Positions 54,952 through 64,000 of a DNA stretch of 64,000 bases are shown piece after piece (the first letter of the stretch is position 1; every line of letters begins with the position of its first letter). The translations under genes were made by a program, and so were the position numbers. Source of the DNA: Bacteroidales bacterium (lineage in GTDB: Bacteria > Bacteroidota > Bacteroidia > Bacteroidales > UBA932); contig JAEFAI010000011.1 in the NCBI GenBank assembly GCA_016291185.1, forward strand, positions 1 through 64,000, read 5' to 3'. The notes beneath the pieces were generated by a model. That model did no database searches. It had not been told where the DNA came from and was given only the letters and a program-made list of their open reading frames with translations.

Positions 54952-56043
54952 TTATGCTTGTTGTATATATTTTCCCAAATCAGCGCGAATCTCGCGGATA
55001 CGGCGTTCGCAAATCTCTTGCAGGGTCCGTCCGGACACGATGTCGAGGTAGTGCTGCTCCAAATCATAGAGCTCGCGGACATCCAGTTCTGAATAGCCGT
55101 TCAGCGCGCGCCAGGCATCGTAGCCGATGGGACGGCTGTAGCCGATCTTCTCGGCGACGAACGCCTGGAAGTCCACCTGCGGCGCCACGGCAAGCAGCGA
55201 TTCCCAATAATCCATCACCTCTTCATAGTGAGCGGGGATCTCATAGCGGCGCGCTCCCCCATCGTAGATGATGCATTTCTCGAAGAGCGCGTCTTCGAGG
55301 AAACTCAGCACGTAGTGGCGGAACTCCGGCGCCACGAAGCCGCCCCGCCAGCCGAAGTCGATGTCCGGGATGTTGACGCCCGTCACGCCTTTGTCCTCAT
55401 AGACCGTGAAGATGCCTTCATAGAAAACGCAGCAAAAACCCTCGAATTCGGGAAAATACGAGCGGATTTCGGCCGTAAAGCGTTCCATCAGGGGGATGGC
55501 CTTCGTGCCGCCTACGGTGAAGAAAATGATCCGTTTGAGGCTGCCGCCGCGCCGGCGGAAGCGGTCGATGACCTGCGACAGACACAGGCGCAGCGTGTCG
55601 CCGCTCGCGATGATGTCGCCGATCATCAGGGTGATGTCCTTCGCAATATGAAGCTTCTCGTATTTGATGTCCAGCCCCGTGATGACGCCGTTCTCGATGT
55701 GGCGTTCGCAGGAGATGAAGTTCATGTTGGGGACGCGGATGCCGGCCTTGTAGCAGCACTCTTCCAACGGATAATTCAGACCGCCGCGCAGGATCGTCAG
55801 GATATCGACGTCGCAGGCCAGGCCATGCTCGGAGAAATACTGCAGGGCAGCCGTCGTGGCCGGCTTCATCGCCAGATAAGACTCGTAGCCAACGACCTCC
55901 GGCGACGCCATCAAGTGGCGGGTTCCATCGCCACTTACGACATAATATTGGTTGGTCAGCCCGTCGGACCGGAGCTGATAGATGCTTGTGCTGTTCTGCA
56001 ATCCCAGCAGCTGCAGGGAAGCATCTTGCGGAATATAAGACAT
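54952..56043 (-). CDS. Divergent phosphoribosyltransferase-like protein
   Basis: 363 residues. The PRPP-binding loop is visible as LMIGDIIASGDTLRLCL (about 140-156), with upstream LTILRGGLNYPLEECCYKAG (the PPi loop-like stretch). The rest, including an acidic and aromatic C-terminal half (about 230-363), is not recognised. Its promoter TATATTTG is at 56072-56079. It leads the unit with codB and upp, so it may act in pyrimidine salvage, with an added substrate-specific domain. Which base or nucleoside it uses is unknown. Confidence 0.78.
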   Translation of the reverse strand: MSYIPQDASLQLLGLQNSTSIYQLRSDGLTNQYYVVSGDGTRHLMASPEVVGYESYLAMKPATTAALQYFSEHGLACDVDILTILRGGLNYPLEECCYKAGIRVPNMNFISCERHIENGVITGLDIKYEKLHIAKDITLMIGDIIASGDTLRLCLSQVIDRFRRRGGSLKRIIFFTVGGTKAIPLMERFTAEIRSYFPEFEGFCCVFYEGIFTVYEDKGVTGVNIPDIDFGWRGGFVAPEFRHYVLSFLEDALFEKCIIYDGGARRYEIPAHYEEVMDYWESLLAVAPQVDFQAFVAEKIGYSRPIGYDAWRALNGYSELDVRELYDLEQHYLDIVSGRTLQEICERRIREIRADLGKYIQQA

Positions 56044-56071
56044 GGAATTTCCTTTTGGTCCAATCGGGATA

Positions 56072-56079
56072 CAAATATA
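56072..56079 (-). promoter_or_regulatory. Promoter -7 box TATATTTG (salvage operon)
   Basis: Minus-strand box for the PRTase-codB-upp unit; divergent from the kinase promoter at 56092. Confidence 0.55.
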
Positions 56080-56091
56080 CTAAATAAATGT

Positions 56092-56099
56092 TAATTTTG
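56092..56099 (+). promoter_or_regulatory. Promoter -7 box TAATTTTG
   Basis: Plus-strand box for the nucleoside kinase gene, 21 nt before its ATG at 56121. Confidence 0.5.
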
Positions 56100-56120
56100 T
56101 AAGGGAAAACCGCTTCGAGT

Positions 56121-57776
56121 ATGCTGAAAATCTACTGCAAGAACACGGACACCTTCCAGGAATTCCAGGAAGGGACCACGTTGCTGGACATGCTGCCCGC
56201 CTTTGACTTCGAGCGTCCCTACGACATCCTCTCCGCCAAGGTGAACAATGTCTCCGAGGGCTTGAAATTCCGGGTGTTCAACAACCGGGACGTCGAGTTT
56301 CTGGATTACCGTTCCTACAATGGCCGCAGCATCTACTGCCGCTCGCTCAGCTTCCTGCTCTGCAAGGCCATGCGCGATCTGTATCCAAGCTATCGCGTCA
56401 TCCTGCGCCGGCCCATTTCCAAGGGCTATTTCTGCACCGTGGACAAGCCGGACGGCACGCCCGTCTCGCCCGAAGAGGTCGAAGCCGTCCGTGCGCACAT
56501 GCGCGTACTCGTCTCCCAGGATATCCCCTTCCGGCGGCACGAGGTACAGACCGCCGAAGCCATCCGCATTTTCACAAAACTCGGCCTGGAAGACAAGGTC
56601 AAGCTCCTGCGCACCTGCGACGACGTTTATATTACCTATTATACGCTTGAGGATACCGCCGACTACTTCTATGACGCGCTGGTGCCCGGCACCGGCCTGC
56701 TGAAGGTCTGGGAGCTGAGCGCCTACCAGGGCGGCATGCTGCTGCGCGTGCCCGACCGGCACTCGCCCACAGAGCTGGCGCCCTTCTTCGAGCAGCCCAA
56801 GACTTTTGAGATCTTCCGGGAGACGCTTCGCTGGAACCGCATCATGGGCCTGTCGAACGTCGGTGACGTAAACGAAGCCTGCCAGCAGGGTCAGGCCCCG
56901 GACCTCATCCAGGTGGCCGAGGCGCTGCAGGAGAAAAAGATCGTTGAGATCGCCGAGGAAATCGACCGCCGCCACGCGATGGCGGACCCCGTGCGCATCG
57001 TGCTGATCACCGGCCCGACCAGCAGCGGCAAGAGCACCTTCTGCCGCCGCCTTAGCGTCCAGCTCAAGGCCTGCGGCCTGCATCCGGTATCCTTCTCGAC
57101 GGACGACTATTTCGTCAACCGCCTGGACACGCCCAAGCTACCCGACGGGACCTATGATTTCGACAATTTCGACACGGTCGATCACGACTACCTTCAGGAA
57201 GACGTGCTCCAACTTTTAGCTGGAGAAGAAGTCGAGGTGCCTGAGTATAACTTTGTGACTGGCAAGCGGGAATTCAACGGGAAGAAGCTTAAACTCGACG
57301 AGAGTTCCATCCTGCTGATCGAGGGCATTCACGCGCTCAATCCGGCCCTGACCAACCTGGTCCCCGACGCTGCCAAGTTCCGCATCTTCATCAACACGAT
57401 CACCAGCATCTCGCTCGACGACCACAACTGCATCCCGACCAGCGACAACCGCCTGCTGCGCCGTATCGTGCGCGACTACAACAAAGGCGCCTTCTCGGCC
57501 CGGGAGACCATCTCCAACTGGCCCAACGTGCGTCGCGCGGAAGTCAAGTGGATCTACCCTTATCAGGAGACGGCCGACGTACTCTTCAACTCGGCCTACC
57601 TGCTCGAATTCGCCGTGCTCCGCACGCACGCCGAGCGGATTCTCGCCACAGTGCCGAAGAACTGCCCGGAATACAGCGAGGCGTACCGCCTGCTGCATTT
57701 CCTGCACTATTTTGTCCCCGTGTCGGACAAGGATCTCCCGACAACGTCGTTCATCCGCAGTTTTATCGACAAATAA
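56121..57776 (+). CDS. TGS-domain nucleoside (uridine) kinase
   Basis: 551 residues. N-terminal TGS and ThrRS-like extension (about 1-270; ILSAKVNNVSEGL, RPISKGYFCTVD). The C-terminal half is a uridine kinase/phosphoribulokinase fold: Walker A LITGPTSSGKSTFCRRL (about 297-313), STDDYFVNR, and RDYNKGAFSARETI. This fusion is a known Bacteroidota/Firmicutes form. Phosphorylates uridine or cytidine; divergently transcribed from the salvage operon. Confidence 0.9.
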   Translation: MLKIYCKNTDTFQEFQEGTTLLDMLPAFDFERPYDILSAKVNNVSEGLKFRVFNNRDVEFLDYRSYNGRSIYCRSLSFLLCKAMRDLYPSYRVILRRPISKGYFCTVDKPDGTPVSPEEVEAVRAHMRVLVSQDIPFRRHEVQTAEAIRIFTKLGLEDKVKLLRTCDDVYITYYTLEDTADYFYDALVPGTGLLKVWELSAYQGGMLLRVPDRHSPTELAPFFEQPKTFEIFRETLRWNRIMGLSNVGDVNEACQQGQAPDLIQVAEALQEKKIVEIAEEIDRRHAMADPVRIVLITGPTSSGKSTFCRRLSVQLKACGLHPVSFSTDDYFVNRLDTPKLPDGTYDFDNFDTVDHDYLQEDVLQLLAGEEVEVPEYNFVTGKREFNGKKLKLDESSILLIEGIHALNPALTNLVPDAAKFRIFINTITSISLDDHNCIPTSDNRLLRRIVRDYNKGAFSARETISNWPNVRRAEVKWIYPYQETADVLFNSAYLLEFAVLRTHAERILATVPKNCPEYSEAYRLLHFLHYFVPVSDKDLPTTSFIRSFIDK

Positions 57777-57784
57777 GCCTACAA

Positions 57785-57819
57785 AGAAGGCGCCCGCGAT
57801 TGCAGGCGCCTTCTTCTGT
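57785..57819 (+). terminator. Rho-independent terminator
   Basis: Stem AGAAGGCGCC/GGCGCCTTCT with a 10-base loop, then T-rich; ends the kinase transcript. Confidence 0.75.
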
Positions 57820-57841
57820 CATTCTGAGCACAGCGAAGAAT

Positions 57842-57843
<2 letters not shown>
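57818..57843 (+). repeat. Palindromic repeat type R3
   Basis: GTCATTCTGAGC...GCGAAGAATCT, sharing ends GTCATTC and GAATCT with R1 and R2. It overlaps the terminator end and the eno stop. Confidence 0.55.
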
Positions 57844-59230
<1,387 letters not shown>

Positions 59231-59239
59231 TCATAAGAA

Positions 59240-59737
59240 ATGATGATTTTACCTGATTCCTTCGATCCCGCGGAGCGCGGAGCGCGCGCCCGGGACTATT
59301 TCCTGCAGGGATTTAACTGCTGCCAGGCTGTCCTGCTGGCCTTCGCCGACGTGTTGGAGGCGAACGGGCAGGCATCCGAAGAGCTGCTGAAGACCATCGG
59401 TTCGGGCTTCGGCGGCGGTTTTGCCCGCCTGCGGGAAGTGTGCGGCAGTTTCAGCGCCTGCACGATGATAGCCGGCTTCCTCTCCCCTGCCGGACCGTCT
59501 GACATGGCAGCCCGCACGGCCAATTACGCCCTGGTGCAGGAGCTCGCGGCGGAATTCCGCGCCCGCAACGGCGGCAGCATCATTTGCGGCGAGTTGCTTG
59601 GCCTGCGCGTGAAGGGCCAGGAAGGCCCGGCGCCGTCGGAACGCACGGCGGAGTATTACAAGAAGCGCCCCTGCCCCGAGATCATCCGCAACGCCGCCAC
59701 GATCGTGGCCGAGAAAATGAAAGAAGCAGCCCGCTAG
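59240..59737 (+). CDS. C_GCAxxG_C_C family (putative redox) protein
   Basis: 165 residues. The family's Cys pattern is present: GFNCCQAVLLAF, GSGFGGGFARLREVCGSFSACTMIAGF (GCAxxG-like), a Cys in SIICGELLG, and a final Cys in KKRPCPEII. It is thought to bind an Fe-S or other cofactor and act in electron transfer. A second ATG lies 3 nt further in. Its stop lies inside the terminator hairpin at 59722. Confidence 0.88.
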   Translation: MMILPDSFDPAERGARARDYFLQGFNCCQAVLLAFADVLEANGQASEELLKTIGSGFGGGFARLREVCGSFSACTMIAGFLSPAGPSDMAARTANYALVQELAAEFRARNGGSIICGELLGLRVKGQEGPAPSERTAEYYKKRPCPEIIRNAATIVAEKMKEAAR

Positions 59738-59752
59738 GAGCTGCTTCTTTTA
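59722..59752 (+). terminator. Rho-independent terminator overlapping the stop codon
   Basis: Arms AGAAGCAGC/GCTGCTTCT with a nine-base loop holding the TAG stop, then TTTT. Confidence 0.75.
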
Positions 59753-59777
59753 ATATAGTCAAGCCGGCAGAACGTTC

Positions 59778-59807
59778 GTCATTCGCCGGCACCGACCGGC
59801 GAATCTT
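59778..59807 (+). repeat. Palindromic repeat type R2
   Basis: GTCATTCGCCGGC, loop, CCGGCGAATCTT; ends against the stop of the GGGtGRT gene. Confidence 0.72.
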
Positions 59808-60801
59808 ACATCGCCTGCGCAACAGCCACGGCGACGGCGACGGAAGCGCCGACCATCGGGTTGTTGCCCATGCCCAGGAAGCCCATCATCTCCACGTGTG
59901 CAGGCACGGAGGAAGAGCCCGCGAACTGCGCGTCGGAGTGCATACGGCCCAGGGTGTCGGTCATACCATAGGAGGCAGGACCGGCGGCCATGTTATCCGG
60001 GTGGAGGGTACGGCCGGTACCACCGCCGGAAGCCACGGAGAAGTACTTCTTACCCGCGAGGACACGCTCTTTCTTGTACGTGCCGGCAACGGGGTGCTGG
60101 AAGCGCGTCGGGTTCGTGGAGTTACCGGTGATGGAGATATCAACGTTCTCCTTCCAGAGGATGGCGACACCCTCGCGGACGTCGTCGGCACCATAGCAGC
60201 GAACGCCGCCGCGGACACCGTCGGAGTAACGCTTCTCGCTGACGATCTTCAGCTCGCCCGTGGCGTAGTCAAACTCCGTCTGGACATAGGTGAAGCCGTT
60301 GATGCGGGAGATGATCTTGGCAGCATCCTTGCCGAGGCCGTTCAGGATAACGCGGAGCGGCTTCTGGCGCACCTTGTTCGCCATTTCGGCGATCTTGATG
60401 GCGCCTTCGGCGGCAGCGTAGGACTCGTGGCCGGCGAGGAAGGCAAAGCACTCGGTCTCCTCGGAGAGGAGGCGGGCGGCGAGGTTGCCGTGGCCGAGAC
60501 CGACCTTACGGTCGTCAGCGACGGAACCGGGGATACAGAAGGCCTGCAGGCCCTCACCGATGGCCTCAGCGGCCTCGGCAGCAGTCTTCACGCCCTTCTT
60601 GATGGCGATGGCGGCGCCCACGACGTAAGCCCACTTCGCATTCTCGAAGCAGATCTTCTGGGTGTCCTCGCAGATCTTGTACGGGTCGATACCCTTCGCA
60701 TCGCAGATGGCCTTGGCCTCGTCGATGTCCTTGATACCGTATTTGTTGAGAGCGGCATTAATCTGATTAATACGACGCTCGTAGCTTTCGAAAAGTGCCA
60801 T
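59806..60801 (-). CDS. GGGtGRT protein
   Basis: 331 residues. The family-naming motif is visible in the minus-strand product as SVASGGGTGRTLHPDNMAAGPA (about 245-266), and the C-terminal half has GMGNNPMVGASVAVAVA. The name comes from this motif; the function is not known. It is found next to Fe-S scaffold-type proteins, as here, where it follows the scaffold gene by 6 nt. A role in Fe-S or cofactor assembly is inferred from that link only. Confidence 0.85.
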   Translation of the reverse strand: MALFESYERRINQINAALNKYGIKDIDEAKAICDAKGIDPYKICEDTQKICFENAKWAYVVGAAIAIKKGVKTAAEAAEAIGEGLQAFCIPGSVADDRKVGLGHGNLAARLLSEETECFAFLAGHESYAAAEGAIKIAEMANKVRQKPLRVILNGLGKDAAKIISRINGFTYVQTEFDYATGELKIVSEKRYSDGVRGGVRCYGADDVREGVAILWKENVDISITGNSTNPTRFQHPVAGTYKKERVLAGKKYFSVASGGGTGRTLHPDNMAAGPASYGMTDTLGRMHSDAQFAGSSSVPAHVEMMGFLGMGNNPMVGASVAVAVAVAQAM

Positions 60802-60807
60802 AGTCTC

Positions 60808-61500
60808 TTACTCTTTACGGGGGTCAATATATTTCACGGCATCCTTGAAGCGGCCGTAGGTACCCTTGGCCTTCTCAATGGCCTCAGGGCCGGTGGCGCC
60901 GCCCTTCAGAGCGTCCATGAGCTTGCCGAGGTTGACAAACTCGTAGCCGATCACCTCGTTGTCAGCGTCGAGGGCCATGCGGGTGCAGTAGCCTTCGGTC
61001 ATTTCGAGGTAACGGGAACCCTTCAGCTTGGTACCGTACATCGTACCCACCTGGCTGCGGAGGTTCTTGCCGAGGTCCTCGAGGGAACCGCCGATGGGCA
61101 GACCACCCTCGGAGAAGGCGGACTGGGTGCGGCCGTAAACGATCTGGAGGAAGAGCTCGCGCATCGCCGTATTGATGGCGTCGCAGACGAGGTCGGTGTT
61201 GAGCGCCTCAAGCAGGGTCTTGCCCGGGAGGATCTCAGAAGCCATGGCGGCGGAGTGGGTCATACCGGAGCAGCCGAGGGTCTCGACGAGGGCCTCCTCG
61301 ATGATGCCGTCCTTGACATTGAGGGTCAGTTTGCAGCATCCCTGCTGCGGAGCGCACCAGCCGATACCGTGGGTAAGGCCGGAGATGTCCTTGATTTCTT
61401 TTGCATGCACCCACTTCCCTTCCTCAGGGATCGGGGCATTGGCGTGATTGGCGCCTTTTGCAACGCAGCACATCTGCTGCACTTCTTTGGTGTAAATCAT
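60808..61500 (-). CDS. Iron-sulfur cluster assembly scaffold-like (NifU-type) protein
   Basis: 230 residues. Motifs HGIGWCAPQQGCCKLTLNVKDGIIEEALVETLGCSGMTHSAAMASEILPGKTLLEAL match the Cys-containing core of IscU/NifU-like scaffolds. A CCVAKGANHANAPIPEEGKWV start carries more Cys. Likely builds Fe-S clusters for a specific partner, most plausibly the GGGtGRT protein. Promoter box TAATTTTG at 61542-61549. Confidence 0.86.
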   Translation of the reverse strand: MIYTKEVQQMCCVAKGANHANAPIPEEGKWVHAKEIKDISGLTHGIGWCAPQQGCCKLTLNVKDGIIEEALVETLGCSGMTHSAAMASEILPGKTLLEALNTDLVCDAINTAMRELFLQIVYGRTQSAFSEGGLPIGGSLEDLGKNLRSQVGTMYGTKLKGSRYLEMTEGYCTRMALDADNEVIGYEFVNLGKLMDALKGGATGPEAIEKAKGTYGRFKDAVKYIDPRKE

Positions 61501-61541
61501 ATTAACTGGATAAAAATTAGATCCACATGTGTTTTATCCTG

Positions 61542-61549
61542 CAAAATTA
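61542..61549 (-). promoter_or_regulatory. Promoter -7 box TAATTTTG
   Basis: Minus-strand box for the scaffold gene; leader about 40 nt. Confidence 0.5.
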
Positions 61550-61603
61550 ACAATTCCACCGCCAATTTCCAAACCACTTGGACGCAGTCCCGGCGTTTTT
61601 TTG

Positions 61604-61611
61604 TAACTTCG
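61604..61611 (+). promoter_or_regulatory. Promoter -7-like box TAACTTCG (mnmE)
   Basis: One base off consensus, 6 nt before the ATG at 61618; possible near-leaderless transcript. Confidence 0.45.
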
Positions 61612-61617
61612 CGGCTG

Positions 61618-63015
61618 ATGCTGGATTACACCCATACAATCTGCGCCCCGGCGACCTCCGTCGGCATGGGGGCCATCTCCGTTGTCCGCCTCAGCGGACC
61701 GGACACGATGGCCGTCGTGGATCGCGTCGTCCGTTTCCGTTCCGGGACAGCCGCGCAAGCGCCCGGCTACAGCCTGAAGTTCGGCACCGTCGAGGGGCTG
61801 GACGAGGTCCTGGTCAGCCTCTTTCGCGCCCCGCATTCCTATACGGGAGAGGACGCCGCAGAGATCTCCTGCCATGCTTCGCCCTACATCGTCAGCACGC
61901 TGCTGGACCGCCTCGCGGAAGCAGGCTGCCGGCTCGCGGAACCGGGCGAATTCACGCGCCGCGCATTCTTAAATGGAAAGATGGATCTCGCGCAGGCAGA
62001 GGCGGTTGTGGACGTTATCTCATCTTCTTCTGCAACACAGCATCGCGTCGCGATGAACCAGCTTCGCGGCGGCTATTCCGCCGAATTGCGCGAGCTGCGC
62101 AAACAGCTGCTGGAGCTCACGGCGCTCCTGGAACTGGAACTGGACTTCAGCGAGGAGGACGTCGAGTTCGCCGACCGCTCGCGGCTGCGCTCGCTGCTCG
62201 ATACCGCCTGTTCGCACTGCCGCCAGCTCGCCGACTCATTCCGCCTGGGCAACGCCATCCGAAGCGGCGTGCCCGTCGCCATCGTCGGCGCGCCGAACAG
62301 CGGCAAGAGCACCCTGCTCAATGCCCTGCTCCGCGACGACCGCGCCATCGTCTCCGACATCCCCGGCACTACCCGCGACACGGTCGAGGAGACCTGTGTG
62401 ATTGGCGGCGTCCTCTTCCGCTTCATCGACACGGCCGGCATCCGCGCCTCATCCGACGAGGTCGAGCGGCTCGGCATCGAGCGGACCTTCCGGAAGATTT
62501 CCGAGGCCGAAATCGTGCTCGGCGTAGTCGATATCACCGGTTCCGAAGAGCAGGTCAGGCAGGACCTCCGGACCATCATCGACCGGATTGATTTCAAGCA
62601 GCAAAAACTGCTCATTTTGGCTAATAAAACGGATAAAACGAGGTCTAACAAAAGTGTTACAACAATAAACTTTTTTGTTACTTCCGCTGATAATAAATTG
62701 GATGCCGATTCAATTTTAGAAATCTCCGCCAAAACGGGGAAAGACCTTGAAAATCTCCGTTCCACCCTCGTTTCGAGCACCAATATGGCCTCCGCAAGCG
62801 GCACTTTGGTAACGAATGCCCGTCACGCCGCGGCGCTCCGCGAGGCAGCCACTTCCCTCTCCGCCGTCTCCGACGGCCTCGACAGCGGCCTCCCCTCCGA
62901 CCTACTGGCCGAAGACCTCCGCGCCTCCCTCGCCTCCCTCGGCTCCATCACCGGCGAGATCACCACCGACGAAGTGCTTGGTGAAATCTTCAGCCGCTTT
63001 TGCATCGGAAAGTAA
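61618..63015 (+). CDS. mnmE: tRNA modification GTPase MnmE
   Basis: 465 residues. N-terminal folate-binding domain (about 1-118), helical domain, and GTPase with G1 GAPNSGKST, G3 DTAG and G4 NKTD. The C-terminus ends in the conserved FCIGK. With MnmG it makes cmnm5 modification at U34. The ATG at 61618 gives the family start MLDYTHTICAPATSVGMGA. Last housekeeping gene before the accessory region. Confidence 0.96.
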   Translation: MLDYTHTICAPATSVGMGAISVVRLSGPDTMAVVDRVVRFRSGTAAQAPGYSLKFGTVEGLDEVLVSLFRAPHSYTGEDAAEISCHASPYIVSTLLDRLAEAGCRLAEPGEFTRRAFLNGKMDLAQAEAVVDVISSSSATQHRVAMNQLRGGYSAELRELRKQLLELTALLELELDFSEEDVEFADRSRLRSLLDTACSHCRQLADSFRLGNAIRSGVPVAIVGAPNSGKSTLLNALLRDDRAIVSDIPGTTRDTVEETCVIGGVLFRFIDTAGIRASSDEVERLGIERTFRKISEAEIVLGVVDITGSEEQVRQDLRTIIDRIDFKQQKLLILANKTDKTRSNKSVTTINFFVTSADNKLDADSILEISAKTGKDLENLRSTLVSSTNMASASGTLVTNARHAAALREAATSLSAVSDGLDSGLPSDLLAEDLRASLASLGSITGEITTDEVLGEIFSRFCIGK

Positions 63016-63147
63016 TTGATTATCAATAAATTACGGAAACTATCGGAATCTAACTGACACTCACCTCGTTACAGGTCCAGAGGTTTTATGTGTAACAGTT
63101 AAATTTCGATGCATTTCTTAACTTATTTGTCGGTATTTGTACCTTAT

Positions 63148-63166
63148 TTGTACCTTTGCGGTACAA
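63148..63166 (+). promoter_or_regulatory. Promoter box TACCTTTG inside an inverted repeat (candidate operator)
   Basis: TTGTACC-TTTGC-GGTACAA is a perfect 7-bp inverted repeat around the -7 box TACCTTTG (63151-63158). A second TTTGTACC lies 10 bp upstream. Consistent with a repressible promoter. It also matches the GTANNTTTGC pattern known from CTnDOT-type target sites, but that pattern equals the promoter consensus. Confidence 0.5.
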
Positions 63167-63210
63167 AAGGGTTCTTGGTCACCGACCTTCAGGCGCAACT
63201 CTTCGTTGGA

Positions 63211-63250
63211 TTGAACAACGTTGAACAACCTTGAACATCGTTGAACATTG
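63211..63250 (+). repeat. Four 10-bp iterons TTGAACAnnN
   Basis: TTGAACAACG, TTGAACAACC, TTGAACATCG and TTGAACATTG in exact 10-bp steps just upstream of the HTH gene. Iterons with one-turn spacing suggest cooperative binding by the adjacent DNA-binding protein. Confidence 0.75.
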
Positions 63251-63290
63251 AAAACCGGCAGAAAGTAGACTATGCTGCGCAAGTACCCCT

Positions 63291-64000
63291 ATGGACACGC
63301 AGAGACTCTACCTCAAAGTTTGTGAGCAGTGCGGATGCCAGTTCGAATCCCACTTCGCAGTCACTCGCTACTGCTCCCCCAGATGCGCAAACTTGAGCAA
63401 AAAGCACAAGCTGCGCGATGAACGGCTTCAGAATCTTGGGGATGATGTCCGGGAGCGAGAACGTCTCGCCCTGCTTGACAAAAACTTCCTCACCATTGCA
63501 GATGCCGCCCGACTCCTCCAGATGTCGCGGAACACCTTGTACAAGATTATCAAGGAGAACGACATCCCTCTGAAACGCTTCTCGCTCCGGACCGTCCGCA
63601 TTGCCCGTGAAGACCTGGAGAAAGTGGCCGCCAAGCGAGCAGAAGATTACAACGTAAGCAACCCCATCCAGGGACCTGGAGACGATCTGGGCAAATGGAT
63701 GACAAGAGAACAGGTAATGGAAAAGTACGATGTCACCTATAGCTGGTTCTATTCCGTGCTCAAGAAGCGCGGAATCAAGACCCATATGATTGGTACCCTC
63801 GGCTTCTATGACCGGGACGTGATGCATCGCCTGTTCTCCAATCAGGACTACACGCACATCACCGAGTGGTACACCTTCGACGAGGTCCGTACCGCTACCG
63901 GAATGCGTACGGAGTCCATCAGCGACTTCATCCGGGAGCATAAGATACCCAAAATGAAGAAGAACAACATCACCTATATCTCCAAGGCCCACTGGGACGA
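63291..64000 (+). CDS. Zinc-ribbon/multi-HTH DNA-binding protein (excisionase-like), truncated by window edge
   Basis: Open from ATG 63291 to the end of the window (236 codons seen). The N-terminus has a zinc ribbon: CEQC (Cys 11, 14) and CSPRC (Cys 28, 32). Three similar HTH-type units follow: about 64-110 (FLTIADAARLLQMSRNTLYKII), about 138-185 (WMTREQVMEKYDVTYSWFYSVL) and about 200-236 (WYTFDEVRTATGMRTESISDFI). Such proteins sit beside integrases in Bacteroidales mobile elements and act as excisionase or control factors; an integrase is not in view. The iterons and operator upstream are likely its own targets. Confidence 0.75.
   Translation, partial: MDTQRLYLKVCEQCGCQFESHFAVTRYCSPRCANLSKKHKLRDERLQNLGDDVRERERLALLDKNFLTIADAARLLQMSRNTLYKIIKENDIPLKRFSLRTVRIAREDLEKVAAKRAEDYNVSNPIQGPGDDLGKWMTREQVMEKYDVTYSWFYSVLKKRGIKTHMIGTLGFYDRDVMHRLFSNQDYTHITEWYTFDEVRTATGMRTESISDFIREHKIPKMKKNNITYISKAHWD

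Larger units (their letters stand above)
63016..63290. other. Intergenic control region of the accessory gene
   Basis: 275 bases, AT-richer than the flanking genes. No gene seen. It holds repeated ATTTGTACC stretches, an inverted repeat on a promoter box (63148-63166), and the four iterons (63211-63250). It marks the junction between mnmE and the element-type gene. Confidence 0.55.

Noticed and set aside
63150..63159. GTACCTTTGC as a CTnDOT-type attachment core
   Set aside because: The same pattern is the general promoter box here (also at 28095 and 30141), so it is not specific evidence of integration.
63211..63250. CRISPR array
   Set aside because: The repeats are 10 bp with no spacers; they are iterons.
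63341..63350. GTTCGAATCC, a tRNA T-loop-like string
   Set aside because: It is inside the zinc-ribbon coding region and no acceptor or anticodon stem can be built around it.

Overview
The window reads as chromosome of a member of the Bacteroidales (Bacteroidota) with fairly high GC. Evidence: the phylum-type promoter -7 box (TAnnTTTG) precedes most operons, Shine-Dalgarno sites are rare, there are many lipoproteins with an LxxC lipobox and fimbrillin-like or TonB-plug domains, and several proteins have phylum-typical forms (Rho with a long disordered insert, LptD, EttA, a TGS-uridine kinase fusion, the GGGtGRT protein). The family cannot be fixed from this alone; Rikenellaceae or a related uncultured gut lineage is a guess. 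Gene packing is very dense, with 1-4 nt overlaps in operons and convergent stops that touch or overlap.

Layout. 0.1-2.3 kb: RprXY-like two-component system behind four helically phased TGTTAA repeats. 2.4-8.3 kb: small ABC pair, M28 peptidase, envelope proteins, ECF sigma operon. 8.4-11.7 kb: polar amino-acid ABC importer with an unusual substrate-binding/permease fusion and an ATPase carrying an extra C-terminal domain. 11.7-16.7 kb: NudC, HerA-like ATPase, M23 peptidase, TrmO. 16.7-23.2 kb: a seven-gene minus-strand operon (unknown gene, gcvT, gcvH, gcvPA, gcvPB, DUF5715-like, nnrD). 23.2-34.2 kb: CstA, EttA, glycosyltransferase, BASS transporter, fRMsr, CPBP protease, epimerase, Fe-alcohol dehydrogenase. 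34.3-40.6 kb: lipoprotein-type peptide deformylase, secreted proteins, a fimbrillin-esterase fusion, tRNA-Cys, an orphan TonB plug lipoprotein, a HAD hydrolase. 40.6-53 kb: housekeeping block (psd, cdsA, ftsH, birA, rpe, dnaA, amidase, lptD, rho). 53-57.8 kb: pyrimidine salvage (upp, codB, a divergent phosphoribosyltransferase, nucleoside kinase). 57.8-63 kb: eno, C_GCAxxG_C_C protein, GGGtGRT protein, Fe-S scaffold, mnmE. 63.1-64 kb: start of what looks like a mobile or accessory element, with four exact 10-bp iterons and a truncated zinc-ribbon/multi-HTH DNA-binding gene.

The two most unusual signals are: (1) short palindromic repeats, three types of which share the ends GTCATTC...GAATCT, scattered at gene ends and in several cases read as protein (tails of FtsH, the M23 peptidase and the HAD hydrolase, plus an in-frame insert in GcvPB); and (2) a substrate-binding domain whose two lobes lie in swapped (circularly permuted) order, fused to an ABC permease. 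All function calls come from reading motifs by eye; no database search was run.
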